Shown in pieces: positions 46,157 through 55,280 of a stretch of 64,000 nt of DNA. This DNA comes from an uncultured Paracoccaceae bacterium (GTDB taxonomy: Bacteria; Pseudomonadota; Alphaproteobacteria; Rhodobacterales; Rhodobacteraceae): assembly GCA_947494675.1 (NCBI GenBank), contig CANLVP010000001.1, forward strand, positions 62,001 through 126,000. Direction: 5' to 3'. The notes under the pieces are model-generated. The model saw only the letters and a list, made by a program, of their open reading frames with translations. It had not been told where the DNA came from and did no database searches. Numbering within the stretch: position 1 is the first letter of the stretch; each line of letters begins with the position of its first letter. The position numbers and the translations under genes are program-made.

Positions 46157-46499
46157 GGGATACTGCCTTTGTTGATTTTGTTAACAACGGCAGAATCAAC
46201 GCATTTTCCGCCCGCATCAAGCATAAAACGCACCGCATAGCGTTTTGCCGCCGACAGATAGGCCTGCCGCCAAAAAGGGTTTGCCGGCCTGCTCTGGGAC
46301 AGAACAGACCGGCAAGGGGAAGGGTAACGGTGTTGACAATGTGCAGACTTGCGCTTGCTGGAACACCCGTCTGCAATTTGACGATGGCACGTTGTTGGCG
46401 CTGCCGCATAGCATTCTGGCTTCGCACCACCGGTTTGCGCGATTTCCCGCCGAGATTGCATCCCCTGTGGCGCATTCCCGCGCATTTTATGCCCAAAAC
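46157..46499. other. Gene-free spacer with a terminator-like hairpin
   Basis: 343 bp with no credible gene; open frames here lack ribosome sites and family features. The only structure seen is the inverted repeat at 46281-46315. Confidence 0.4.
46281..46315 (-). terminator. Probable terminator in the 46.2-46.5 kb spacer
   Basis: TTGCCGGCCTG pairs with CAGACCGGCAA (10 of 11) around a 13-nt loop, followed on the minus strand by ACCCTTTTTGG. It would end transcription of the gene at 46500-46844. Confidence 0.5.
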
Positions 46500-46844
46500 T
46501 CATGCAAACACCTCGGGAAAGGTGACGCGGGCCACGTCCTCATTGATCTGCAAGAGCGCGTCGTAACTGGCTGGATCAAAAGGATCTTCTGCAGGCACGA
46601 CCTCACGCTCAAAGAGCCAGTTGAGCCGCCCCGCATCCAGATTGCCACGCACAAAGGGCTGATCGCCGAACTGCTCCCACAGCGCCGCCATAAAGCCCGC
46701 GTCTGCGCGTTTGTCCGCAGGCCGCCGGTCTGGGAAACGCTCGCGCGCGGCCAATTTGGTGGCCCCATCCTTGTGGGCGCGCCGAATGGTAAATTGAAAG
46801 TCAGTGCCGGGCAGCCGCCCCGGAAAACCGCGGTGCTTTTCCAT
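46500..46844 (-). CDS. Hypothetical protein (114 aa)
   Basis: The C-terminal two thirds read like a real soluble protein (FMAALWEQFGDQPFVRGNLD, LNWLFEREVVPAEDPFDPAS). No domain or signal peptide is recognised. The N-terminal 40 residues are Arg-rich and could reflect a later start. A terminator-like hairpin lies downstream. Confidence 0.6.
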   Translation of the reverse strand: MEKHRGFPGRLPGTDFQFTIRRAHKDGATKLAARERFPDRRPADKRADAGFMAALWEQFGDQPFVRGNLDAGRLNWLFEREVVPAEDPFDPASYDALLQINEDVARVTFPEVFA

Positions 46845-46865
46845 CAGACAGCACCCCGCTTGGGG

Positions 46866-46982
46866 TTACTGGCTTGATACGTCCAACTGGGTCGCGGCGT
46901 TGCTCGCCTGCCCTTGTGATCCGCTGATCGCCACAAGGGCCATAAGCCCCGCGAACGCAAACGCTTTGATGCCGTTTGACAT
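46866..46982 (-). CDS. Candidate 38-aa small exported or membrane peptide
   Basis: ATG at 46982-46980, TAA at 46868-46866. The peptide starts MSNGIKAFAFAGLMALVAIS, a signal-peptide-like helix, and ends in a short polar tail rich in Ala/Asn/Gln/Ser. The ribosome site is weak (GGGCGG). It precedes the hypothetical gene at 46844 by 21 nt on the same strand. Too short to classify. The rest of 46845-47163 holds nothing else I can identify. Confidence 0.4.
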   Translation of the reverse strand: MSNGIKAFAFAGLMALVAISGSQGQASNAATQLDVSSQ

Positions 46983-47163
46983 GATGAACCGCCCGGATTG
47001 TGCACGCTGCTTGCCGGATTTTCCGTGTCTCGCTGCGTGGAATTGCCTCTGCCAACGGGTGTAGCGGCAAATGGCGGCTGCGCATACGGAGATATGGCGA
47101 AAACATGGCGCTGTGGTGCCCCTGCATCACCGCAGGTTCGGGCCGCAACATATTGCGTGTGCA

Positions 47164-47550
47164 TCAAAATTCCTCCCAAGCGCAGGTGCCGTCTTTGATC
47201 TGATAAGGTTGAAAGAACTGCGTGACACTGTCGTCATAGATGCCAAATTCGGTCTCTTGGCTGCTGACAGAGATCACAACCGACTGCCCCGTCCAGTCGT
47301 TCGCGGCCAAGGACGGCACGACGACCTGTTCGCAGATGAACTGCAAATCATCGACCAAATCGCCAAAGGTTCGCCCTTCCCCGCTGGGGTCAATCGCGGC
47401 ACTGACAAAGCGAAACCGCGCCACCTGTTCAGGCTCATCTTCCAGCCGCACATCATAAAGCGTCATCGGCACGCCAGAGGGCACCGCGACCTCCTGGGCA
47501 GACGCGAAACTTGCCAAACCTACGCAAATCGCTGCCAGCGCAACCTTCAT
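47164..47550 (-). CDS. DUF6497-like exported protein
   Basis: A 128-aa protein with a signal peptide (about 1-18, ASFASAQ). The mature part, VPSGVPMTLYDVRLEDEP...ARFRFV, and the ending FFQPYQIKDGTCAWEEF resemble a Rhodobacterales family I believe is DUF6497; function unknown. Its ATG overlaps the stop of the gene upstream (ATGA), placing it third in a pccB-led operon. Confidence 0.75.
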   Translation of the reverse strand: MKVALAAICVGLASFASAQEVAVPSGVPMTLYDVRLEDEPEQVARFRFVSAAIDPSGEGRTFGDLVDDLQFICEQVVVPSLAANDWTGQSVVISVSSQETEFGIYDDSVTQFFQPYQIKDGTCAWEEF

Positions 47551-48314
47551 GCTGTCACCTGCCTTCCGGCGCCGCATTGGCCACCGACAACGGGAAAGAC
47601 CCAAGACGTCCAGGCATGGGCAGACAGAAAGAGGAATGATCTCGCACGTAAATTCTTGATCTGGATGTGTTCAACACCCGTTGTGTCGAGCCTGGCCAAA
47701 ATTTTCGGATAGCGGTCTTCTAGGATTGACTGACAGGCCGCAAGGAAAGGAAAGGAATGACCATCATTGGGCTTTTCAAGCTCATTTCTCGCGAATGTGG
47801 CGACCACCATTCCAGGGTCCTCAACATCCAGCCCCATCAAATCCCAATAGGTAATGGGAAATGGCTGCGCCAAGTATTCGAATTGCAGGTCATTGCGCGC
47901 GGGACACGCGCCTGACCGCACGGGCACTGGAAAAAATTCCTCAAATTCATCGTCGCCACCAGAAGGCGTTGTGTATTTGAAACCAAATTCGATCCGAAAA
48001 ACATCGTCCGGAATTAAGTCACCATCACCGAACTTATGCAGGTTCGTCAGGGTCTCGCCGCACAATGCGTGAAATAGCTCAACAAAATTGAAGTGGTTAG
48101 ATTGCCGACCAAGATCGAGCACACGTACCGTTGTCCGCAGGACCTGTTGATCAAGCTGATTGCGGATCTCTGTATCGATAGCTGCAAACGTCATGCCACG
48201 CGCCTGCAGTTTTGCATCCATCACAGTCACCTCTGGCCGCATGACCCACCAGAACGCCGCCGCACCAACAACCACAAGGCCGATGCAAGAAAGTATGATC
48301 TTTCGTGGCATCAT
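47547..48314 (-). CDS. Membrane-anchored hypothetical protein coupled to pccB
   Basis: A protein of about 255 aa with a single N-terminal membrane helix (about residues 7-23, [16 protein letters not shown]) and a large outer domain with an acidic middle ([14 protein letters not shown]). No known domain. Composition is more AT-rich than pccB. The ATG overlaps the pccB stop, and its own stop overlaps the DUF6497-like gene (ATGA twice), so all three are translated together. Function unknown. Confidence 0.72.
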   Translation of the reverse strand: MMPRKIILSCIGLVVVGAAAFWWVMRPEVTVMDAKLQARGMTFAAIDTEIRNQLDQQVLRTTVRVLDLGRQSNHFNFVELFHALCGETLTNLHKFGDGDLIPDDVFRIEFGFKYTTPSGGDDEFEEFFPVPVRSGACPARNDLQFEYLAQPFPITYWDLMGLDVEDPGMVVATFARNELEKPNDGHSFPFLAACQSILEDRYPKILARLDTTGVEHIQIKNLRARSFLFLSAHAWTSWVFPVVGGQCGAGRQVTA

Positions 48315-49837
48315 AGCGGAATATTGTCGTGCTTTTTCCACGGGTTCTGCACCGACTTGCCGCGCAGGGACGCGAAGGCGCGGCACACCCGTTTGCGGGT
48401 GGAATGGGGCATGATCACCTCGTCGATGAACCCTTTTTCAGCGGCCACGAACGGATTGGCAAAGCGGTCTTCGTATTCTTCCGTCAGCGTCGCGATTTCT
48501 TCGGCGGATTTGCCGCGGTGGATGATCTCGGTCGCACCTTTGGCCCCCATCACCGCAATCTCGGCCGTGGGCCAGGCATAGTTGAAATCGCCACGCAAAT
48601 GCTTGGAGGCCATCACGTCATACGCCCCGCCATAGGCCTTGCGCGTGATGACGGTCACCTTGGGCACTGTCGCCTCGCCATAAGCAAACAGCAGCTTCGC
48701 CCCGTGTTTGATCACGCCGCCGTATTCCTGCGACGTCCCCGGCAGGAACCCCGGCACATCGACAAGCGTCAGGATCGGGATTTCAAAGGCATCGCAGAAC
48801 CGCACGAACCGCGCCGCCTTGCGGCTGCTGTCGATATCCAGACAGCCCGCGAGCACCATCGGCTGGTTCGCCACGACACCCACCGTCGCCCCCTCCAACC
48901 GGATGAAACCCGTCAGGATGTTCTTGGCAAAATCCTCCTGAATTTCAAAGAAATCGCCCTCATCCCCCAACTTGGTGATCAGTTCCTTCATGTCGTATGG
49001 CGTGTTGGCGTTGTCGGGAATCAGCGTATCAAGGCTGTCCTCGATCCGGCCCGGATCATCAAAGAACGGGCGCACGGGCGGTTTGCTGCGATTGTTCAGC
49101 GGCAGCAGATCCACCAGCCGTCGCACTTCGGCCAAGGCCTCAACGTCGTTGTCAAAGGCACCGTCGGCAACAGATGACTTCTTGGTATGGGTGCCAGCAC
49201 CGCCCAGTTCTTCGGCAGTGACCACCTCGTTCGTGACGGTTTTCACCACATCCGGCCCGGTGACAAACATGTAAGAGCTGTCTTTGACCATAAAGATAAA
49301 GTCGGTCATCGCAGGGCTATAGACTGCCCCGCCCGCGCATGGCCCCATAATCACGCTGATCTGCGGTACCACACCAGAGGCCATGATATTGCGCTGGAAC
49401 ACCTCGGCGTATCCGGCGAGAGAGGCGACGCCCTCTTGGATGCGCGCGCCCCCAGAATCGTTCAACCCGATGACCGGCGCGCCGTTCTGCATCGCCATGT
49501 CCATGATTTTGCAAATCTTTTGGGCGTGCGTCTCTGACAGCGACCCACCAAAGACCGTGAAGTCCTGCGAGAAAACATAGACCATGCGTCCGTTGATGGT
49601 GCCCCAGCCTGTGACCACGCCGTCACCGGGCGGGCGATCATCCTGCATGCCAAAATCGGTGCAACGATGGGCGACAAAGGTGTCGAATTCCTCAAAACTG
49701 CCCTCGTCCAACAGTAGCGATATCCGTTCCCGCGCGGTCAGCTTGCCTTTGCCGTGCTGCGCATCGATGCGGCGCTGGCCGCCACCCATACGCGCAACAT
49801 CGCGACGATCTTGCAGTTCTTGCAGGATATCTTTCAT
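48311..49837 (-). CDS. pccB: Propionyl-CoA carboxylase beta subunit
   Basis: A 508-aa carboxyltransferase that moves CO2 from biotin to propionyl-CoA. Two crotonase-like halves are visible: [34 protein letters not shown] and [16 protein letters not shown] in the first; [19 protein letters not shown] and [16 protein letters not shown] in the second. GGGAGGTCC precedes the ATG. Octamer sites for a PccR-like regulator lie 60-120 nt upstream. Confidence 0.95.
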   Translation of the reverse strand: MKDILQELQDRRDVARMGGGQRRIDAQHGKGKLTARERISLLLDEGSFEEFDTFVAHRCTDFGMQDDRPPGDGVVTGWGTINGRMVYVFSQDFTVFGGSLSETHAQKICKIMDMAMQNGAPVIGLNDSGGARIQEGVASLAGYAEVFQRNIMASGVVPQISVIMGPCAGGAVYSPAMTDFIFMVKDSSYMFVTGPDVVKTVTNEVVTAEELGGAGTHTKKSSVADGAFDNDVEALAEVRRLVDLLPLNNRSKPPVRPFFDDPGRIEDSLDTLIPDNANTPYDMKELITKLGDEGDFFEIQEDFAKNILTGFIRLEGATVGVVANQPMVLAGCLDIDSSRKAARFVRFCDAFEIPILTLVDVPGFLPGTSQEYGGVIKHGAKLLFAYGEATVPKVTVITRKAYGGAYDVMASKHLRGDFNYAWPTAEIAVMGAKGATEIIHRGKSAEEIATLTEEYEDRFANPFVAAEKGFIDEVIMPHSTRKRVCRAFASLRGKSVQNPWKKHDNIPL

Positions 49838-49898
49838 GTGATGGACCTCCCTGAGATTTGCGCCATCATAGGCCCAGTTGGGCGAAGGTGAAGCGGGA

Positions 49899-49955
49899 TT
49901 GCGCAAATTTGCAAAGTCGCCCCGGCACGCGCCCGCAAATCTGCAATTCTGCAAA
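49899..49955 (-). promoter_or_regulatory. Candidate PccR operator upstream of pccB
   Basis: TTTGCAAA (49908-49915, perfect), TTGCGCAA (49899-49906), TCTGCAAT (49940-49947) and TCTGCAAA (49948-49955) cluster between pccB and the divergent MFS gene. In Rhodobacter sphaeroides PccR binds two TTTGCAAA octamers 4 nt apart upstream of pccB. Here the spacing differs, so binding is likely but not certain. Confidence 0.65.
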
Positions 49956-50033
49956 GTCTTGCGCATTCCCGCACAGCCCACCCGACCAAAACAGCGGGTA
50001 GACGTTCCGCCGCGCGCCTATTACGCCTGAGGC

Positions 50034-51251
50034 ATGAATATCGCCCCGACTGTGCGCTTTCTTGACCGCGCCACACCCCCACATATCGCGACCCTGATCC
50101 TGCTGGCAGGCGTGTCGGCGCTGAACATGTCGATCTTTTTGCCGTCGCTGAACCTGATGGCGCTGGATTTCGGCACCGACTACGCCACGATCCAGTTTGC
50201 GGTGTCAGGCTATTTGGCCGCGACGGCGGTGCTGCAAATCGTGATCGGGCCGCTGTCGGACCGGTTTGGGCGGCGCAGCGTGGTGCTCGGCGCGCTTGTG
50301 ATCTTTGTACTGGCCTCAATCGGCGCATTTCTGGCCCCCACGATCATCATCTTTTTGATATTCCGCATCCTGCAAGCAGCCGTGGCGACCGGATTGGTGC
50401 TGTCGCGCGCCATCGTCCGGGATATGGTGCCGCAGGAGCAAGCCGCCTCGATGATCGGCTATGTCACCATGGGCATGGCGCTGGTGCCGATGTTTGGCCC
50501 GATGATCGGCGGCGTTTTGGATGAGGCATTCGGCTGGCGCGCCACTCTCGCCTTTTTGGCGCTCGCCGGCACTGGCGTGCTGACGCTCTGCTACTTTGAT
50601 CTGGGCGAGACGCTGAAGGCTGGCGGCTTGGGCTTTCGCGAGCAGGTCAAAGGCTATCCGGTATTGCTCACGTCACCCCGATTCTGGGGCTATTCGCTGG
50701 CTGCCGCTTTCGGCTCTGGCGCGTTCTTTGCCTATCTGGGCGGCGCACCGTTTGTCGCCAACGGCCTCTTTGGCCTGTCGCCCATGTGGACCGGTTTTGC
50801 CCTTGGCGCCCCTGCCGCGGGCTATGCCTTTGGTAACTTTCTCTCGGGCCGATTTACCGTGCGCCTTGGCGTCAATCGCATGGCGCTGATGGGATCAATC
50901 GTCACGCTTGTGGGCCTCGGGCTGTCGCTTCTACTGGCGCTCGCGGGGTTCGGCACCCCTTGGGTGTTCTTTGGTTTCTGCACCGTCTTTGGCGTGGGCA
51001 ACGGCATGCTTTTGCCCGGCACCATGGCCGGGTCCATGTCGGTCCGCCCACAATTGGCGGGGACCGCGTCGGGGCTTTCGGGCGCGCTCATGATTGGTGG
51101 CGGGGCGGCTCTTTCGCAACTGGCAGGCATCGTGTTGGAAGGCCAATCAAGCCCGATCCCCCTGCAAATCCTGATGTTTAGCTGTGGCGTTTGCTCAACC
51201 CTTGCCGTCATCTATGTGATTTTCCGAGGCCGCCAGGTCGCCCCCGCTTGA
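50034..51251 (+). CDS. MFS exporter, Bcr/CflA type
   Basis: A 405-aa transporter with twelve helices. SDRFGRRSVVLGALVIF after helix 2 is the classic MFS motif A, and LSRAIVRDMVP in helix 4-5 is typical of drug:H+ antiporters (14-TMS-free, Bcr/CflA group). The substrate is unknown, but its place between pccB and the acyl-CoA-sensing regulator suggests control by propionyl-CoA, perhaps exporting an acid. Confidence 0.88.
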   Translation: MNIAPTVRFLDRATPPHIATLILLAGVSALNMSIFLPSLNLMALDFGTDYATIQFAVSGYLAATAVLQIVIGPLSDRFGRRSVVLGALVIFVLASIGAFLAPTIIIFLIFRILQAAVATGLVLSRAIVRDMVPQEQAASMIGYVTMGMALVPMFGPMIGGVLDEAFGWRATLAFLALAGTGVLTLCYFDLGETLKAGGLGFREQVKGYPVLLTSPRFWGYSLAAAFGSGAFFAYLGGAPFVANGLFGLSPMWTGFALGAPAAGYAFGNFLSGRFTVRLGVNRMALMGSIVTLVGLGLSLLLALAGFGTPWVFFGFCTVFGVGNGMLLPGTMAGSMSVRPQLAGTASGLSGALMIGGGAALSQLAGIVLEGQSSPIPLQILMFSCGVCSTLAVIYVIFRGRQVAPA

Positions 51252-51252
51252 T

Positions 51253-51281
51253 TTTGCGAAGCCGCAAAGGCACTTTGCAAA
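51253..51281 (+). promoter_or_regulatory. Candidate autoregulatory PccR operator
   Basis: TTTGCGAA (51253-51260, 7 of 8) and TTTGCAAA (51274-51281, perfect), with a GCAAA half-site between. The sites lie 22-50 nt before the regulator's own ATG, where bound protein would block transcription or initiation. Confidence 0.55.
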
Positions 51282-51302
51282 GACAGCAGCGAAGGGGCGC
51301 AA

Positions 51303-52703
51303 ATGGCCATTCAAAAACTCTATGCCGGGGCAAAGCTGCGTGAACTGCGCGGGCGGCTGGAACTGACGCAAAAGCAATTCGCCGAACGGCTGGGCGTGTC
51401 GCTGCCCTATCTCAACCAGATGGAAAACAACAACCGGCCCGTCAGCACCGCCGTGGTGCTGGGGCTCGCGCAGGAATTCGGCTTTGACGTGACAGAGCTG
51501 CAATCGGGGGATGAAGCGCGGCTGGTGAGCGATATGCGCGAGGCGCTGGCCGATCCCGTCTTTACCGGCCCTGCCCCCGCACTTGCAGATTTGCGACTTG
51601 CGGCCACCAATGCGCCCAGCCTCACCCGCGCCTTTCTGGACCTGCATGCGGCCTACCGCCAGACCCACGAACGCCTTGCATCCTTGGACGAAGCATTGGG
51701 GCGCGAGGATGCCCGCCTGCGGCCCAGCCCATGGGAAGAGGTGCGCGACTTCTTTCACTATTGCGACAACTACATCGACAGCGTGGACCGCGCCGCCGAG
51801 CATTTCGCCAACACGGTTCCGGGCGACCAAACCGTCGCGCAAGCCGCCATCGCCGCCCTGAACCGCGCAGGCATCACCACCACATTCACCGACGATCCCA
51901 CGATCCGTCGCTTTGATCCGGACGCGCGGACCCTGACGCTCAGCCGCAATGCCAGCCCCGCTACACAAAGCTTTCAGGTGCTCATGCAACTCGCCCTGAC
52001 GCAGCATGAACCACTGCTGGACGCCACGCTGGATTTCGCCCGCTTTGCCTCGCCAGAGGCGCGGGACATCGCCAAGGTCGGCCTTGCCAATTACTTCGCG
52101 GGCGCGTCCCTGCTGCCCTACACCGCGTTTTTGCAAGCCGCCCAAGACACCCGCCACGATCTGGAACGGCTCGCCACGCAATTCGGGGCATCCATCGAAC
52201 AGATCGCCCACCGCCTGTCCACGTTGCAGCGCCCCGGGGCCAAGGGCATCCCGTTCTTCTTTGTGCGTGTCGATCAGGCGGGCACAATCACTAAGCGCCA
52301 CTCTGCCACGACACTGCAATTCGCGCGGTACGGCGGGGCTTGCCCGCTCTGGAACGTGCACGCCGCCTTTGAGACCCCGCGCCAGTTTCTGCGGCAACTG
52401 GCCGAGACGCCGGACGGGGTGCGCTACATCTGCCTCGCTCGTGACGTCAGCAAACCCGGCGGCGGTTTTGGTGCGCCCACCCGGCGTTATGCAATTGGAT
52501 TGGGGTGCGAGGTCAAACACGCCCCCGCCCTGATTTATGCCGACCACATGCTGACCGACAGCCCGCAAGCCTATGAGCCCATTGGGATTTCCTGCCGCAT
52601 CTGCGAACGACGCAATTGCCATCAACGATCTGTCCCGCCGCTGGAACGGCAGCTTCGGGTCGATCCCAACATGCGCGACGTGCTGCCCTATCAGGTGGAT
52701 TAA
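51303..52703 (+). CDS. pccR: Short-chain fatty acyl-CoA regulator (ScfR family, PccR-like)
   Basis: A 466-aa regulator. The N-terminal XRE helix-turn-helix (about residues 10-65) contains QKQFAERLGVSLPYLNQMENN. A long middle region follows. The C-terminal sensor-type part has a Cys-containing motif, PIGISCRICERRNCHQRSVPP, near 425-445. This matches ScfR/PccR and RamB-like proteins, which sense short-chain acyl-CoAs and control pccB, isocitrate lyase and similar genes. Genomic context with pccB supports PccR. Confidence 0.87.
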   Translation: MAIQKLYAGAKLRELRGRLELTQKQFAERLGVSLPYLNQMENNNRPVSTAVVLGLAQEFGFDVTELQSGDEARLVSDMREALADPVFTGPAPALADLRLAATNAPSLTRAFLDLHAAYRQTHERLASLDEALGREDARLRPSPWEEVRDFFHYCDNYIDSVDRAAEHFANTVPGDQTVAQAAIAALNRAGITTTFTDDPTIRRFDPDARTLTLSRNASPATQSFQVLMQLALTQHEPLLDATLDFARFASPEARDIAKVGLANYFAGASLLPYTAFLQAAQDTRHDLERLATQFGASIEQIAHRLSTLQRPGAKGIPFFFVRVDQAGTITKRHSATTLQFARYGGACPLWNVHAAFETPRQFLRQLAETPDGVRYICLARDVSKPGGGFGAPTRRYAIGLGCEVKHAPALIYADHMLTDSPQAYEPIGISCRICERRNCHQRSVPPLERQLRVDPNMRDVLPYQVD

Positions 52704-53341
52704 CGTCGCGCAGGCCGCCAGCCAGCAGCTTGCGCGTCAGCTAGTGAACAGAACCAACGCTCGCCCCGCGCGGTGTTGATCCGCGTCTTGGCATAGCTGT
52801 GATCACCGGGGCTGTGCACGATCCGCCCTGCGTCACTGATGTTCCCCTTCAGATGGCAATCGCCCGTCGCAAGCTCCACATCGCGGTCCCGGTAAGCGGC
52901 TGGGTTCTGCATTGTGCCGGACCAAAACCCGACACCTGCCGCCCGCGCCTGACGCTCATAGGCCAAGTAATCCACGCTGTATTTCTGGTAGGCCGTGGCA
53001 TAGCCGCTGGCGACCAAAACCGCGCCAAGATCGCGCCCATCCACAAAGCATTTCGCTACCAGCCGCTGATACCTGTCCCGCTCGTGCCCTTCGCAAACGA
53101 CTGGGGCGCTGCCGATCAGTTGCGCCATGGCCCGCGTCGCCACATCGCCGCAGGCAAAAGCCACGCGTTCGGCGGTCAAACATGTCTGGTCATGTTCCGG
53201 CGTATCGATCCCGTGAATGCGCACCGCTTGCCCCGCCACGCGCAGCGTATCGCCATCCACGACCGTCGCCGGGCCGCGCAGCACCTCTGCCACAGCCGGG
53301 GAGGTCACCATAAGTAAACAAATCATTAACATACGCCACAT
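52700..53341 (-). CDS. Secreted thermonuclease-like (SNase) nuclease
   Basis: A 213-aa protein with a signal peptide (about 1-18). The SNase fold has VVDGDTLRVAGQAVRIHGID (about 26-45, with metal Asp), ERDRYQRLVAKCF with catalytic Arg, and GYATAYQKYS. An extra C-terminal domain with Cys (GDCHLKGNIS...ERWFCSLADAQAAGWRPA) follows. It probably degrades nucleic acids outside the cytoplasm. The stop overlaps the pccR stop. Confidence 0.87.
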   Translation of the reverse strand: MWRMLMICLLMVTSPAVAEVLRGPATVVDGDTLRVAGQAVRIHGIDTPEHDQTCLTAERVAFACGDVATRAMAQLIGSAPVVCEGHERDRYQRLVAKCFVDGRDLGAVLVASGYATAYQKYSVDYLAYERQARAAGVGFWSGTMQNPAAYRDRDVELATGDCHLKGNISDAGRIVHSPGDHSYAKTRINTARGERWFCSLADAQAAGWRPARR

Positions 53342-53404
53342 CCCGTTAACCTATGGGCGGGGCGAGGCCTCCTCAAGGCGGGACTGTGGAAAAACAGAGA
53401 GTGG

Positions 53405-55063
53405 TTAACGCTGGCTATTTTGCCAGTCGAGGTGAATCCACGGGGCGTCATTGGCAGGCGGCAGCATGTCGCGGCCAAGGATATGATCCGCGGCCTTTTC
53501 CCCCACCATGATCGAGGGCGCGTTCAGGTTTCCGTTGGTGATGCGCGGAAAGATTGAGCTGTCCGCGACGCGCAAACCCTCAACCCCGATCACCCGCGCC
53601 TGCGGGTCCACGACCGCCATCGGGTCATCAGCGCGGCCCATCTTGCAGGTGCCGCAGGGGTGATAGGCGCTTTCCACATGGTCGCGGATGAAAGCGTCCA
53701 GATCAGCGTCGCTTTGCACCGCCTCACCGGGCTGGATCTCGTGACCGCGATAGGGGGCAAAAGCCTCTTGCGCGAAAATCTCGCGTGTGAGGCGAATGGC
53801 CTTGCGGAAGTCGGCCCAGTCGCTGGGGTCGGACATATAGTTGAACAGGATTTTTGGGGCCGCATTTGGGTCGGATGATTGCAAGGTGACCGCCCCGCGC
53901 GACACGGAACGCATGGGGCCGACATGCGCCTGATAGCCATGCCCTTCGGCAGCAACCTGCCCGTCATAGCGCACGGCGATGGGTAAGAAATGGTATTGAA
54001 TATCAGGGTATTGCACGCCTTTCTTTGAGCGAATGAACCCCGCACTTTCAAACTGGTTTGACGCACCAAGACCGGTCTTGGTGAAGAGCCATTGCGCACC
54101 GATCAGCGCCTTGCCCCAAAGATTCCAATGCTTGAAGAGCGACACCGGTTTGATCGCGGCTTGTTGGATATAGAGCTCTAGGTGGTCTTGCAGGTTTTGC
54201 CCCACACCGGGCCGGTCAGCGACCACATCGATGCCATGTTCCGCCAGATGCGCCGCCGGGCCAATGCCAGAGTGCATCAGCAGCTTGGGTGAGTTGATCG
54301 CGGATGCGGCGATAATCACTTCCGCGCCTGCCGTTATGACCTCTGTCTTGCCGCCGCGCAGCACTTCGACTCCCACGGCGCGGCCATCCTTGATGACCAC
54401 ACGCTGTGCGAGGGCGCGCACCAGATTGCAGTTGTCCCGCTTCAGCGCGGGCCGCAAATAGGCGTTTGCCGCCGACCAGCGCCGCCCCTTCCAGATCGTC
54501 GCATCAAAGGGGCCGAACCCTTCTTGCTGGTGGCCATTATAGTCACCCGTCACCGGATAGCCCGCCTGTTTGCCCGCCTTCACAAAGGCGCGGGTCAGGG
54601 GATTGGCGCGGGTGCCACGCGTGATATGCAGCGGGCCCTTTTTGCCGCGCCATGCGGGGTCGCCGCCATGGCCGCCGCTGTGCCAATGCTCCATCCGTTT
54701 GAAGTAGGGCAGCACGTCAGCATAGCTCCACCCTTCGGCCCCGCTGTCGCGCCAATGGTCGTAATCCAGCGCATGGCCGCGCACATAGATCATGCCGTTG
54801 ATCGAGGATGAGCCGCCGATCACCTTGCCGCGCGGTACCACCAGACGGCGACCACCCAGATGCGGTTCAGGCTCTGACTGCAGGCCCCAATCGTAGGCCT
54901 TCATATTCATCGGATAGGACAGCGCCGCTGGCATCTGAATGAACGGCCCGCCGTCCCAGCCGCCGTGTTCGATCACCAGCACTTCCTTGCCCGCCTCGGC
55001 CAAGCGATAGGCGATTGCGCAACCCGCGCTGCCAGCCCCGACGATGACGTATTCCGCTTGCAT
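53405..55063 (-). CDS. betA: Choline dehydrogenase
   Basis: A 552-aa FAD-dependent GMC oxidoreductase that oxidises choline to betaine aldehyde. The FAD Rossmann motif is [16 protein letters not shown] (about 5-20), GMC signature 1 is [20 protein letters not shown], and the catalytic region is [13 protein letters not shown] near residue 475. [17 protein letters not shown] near the C terminus is the second GMC signature. It is the last gene of the bet operon, only 1 nt after a small membrane-protein gene. Confidence 0.93.
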   Translation of the reverse strand: MQAEYVIVGAGSAGCAIAYRLAEAGKEVLVIEHGGWDGGPFIQMPAALSYPMNMKAYDWGLQSEPEPHLGGRRLVVPRGKVIGGSSSINGMIYVRGHALDYDHWRDSGAEGWSYADVLPYFKRMEHWHSGGHGGDPAWRGKKGPLHITRGTRANPLTRAFVKAGKQAGYPVTGDYNGHQQEGFGPFDATIWKGRRWSAANAYLRPALKRDNCNLVRALAQRVVIKDGRAVGVEVLRGGKTEVITAGAEVIIAASAINSPKLLMHSGIGPAAHLAEHGIDVVADRPGVGQNLQDHLELYIQQAAIKPVSLFKHWNLWGKALIGAQWLFTKTGLGASNQFESAGFIRSKKGVQYPDIQYHFLPIAVRYDGQVAAEGHGYQAHVGPMRSVSRGAVTLQSSDPNAAPKILFNYMSDPSDWADFRKAIRLTREIFAQEAFAPYRGHEIQPGEAVQSDADLDAFIRDHVESAYHPCGTCKMGRADDPMAVVDPQARVIGVEGLRVADSSIFPRITNGNLNAPSIMVGEKAADHILGRDMLPPANDAPWIHLDWQNSQR

Positions 55064-55064
55064 A

Positions 55065-55280
55065 TCAGGCGCTCAGATAGCCGCCGACGAGCGACACAAA
55101 TGCGCCCACATGGACGACCATGATGGCACGGTCTTTCCACATGACGCCAACCGCGAACCAAAGCACAATCCCCACCACAAAGGCGTAGATGTTCCATGGC
55201 GTGACCCCAAGACCGGTCAGCCCATAGCCCACAAGCTGGATCGCCGTGGCAATCCATTTGACCAGATCAACGCGGCTCAA
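55065..55280 (-). CDS. Small membrane protein in the bet operon (DUF6552-like)
   Basis: A 71-aa protein with two predicted membrane helices (about 9-46 broken by a turn, and 55-70). I recall a Rhodobacterales family DUF6552 of this type but am not certain. The TTG start overlaps the betB stop (TTGA), and betA begins 1 nt after the stop, so it is coupled to both. A role with membrane-bound choline dehydrogenase, such as anchoring or quinone access, is plausible but untested. Confidence 0.75.
   Translation of the reverse strand: MSRVDLVKWIATAIQLVGYGLTGLGVTPWNIYAFVVGIVLWFAVGVMWKDRAIMVVHVGAFVSLVGGYLSA

Noticed and set aside
46245-46877. A 210-codon + strand frame over the 46.2-46.9 kb region
   Set aside because: Its second half is antisense to the more protein-like minus-strand gene, and it contains the probable terminator hairpin.
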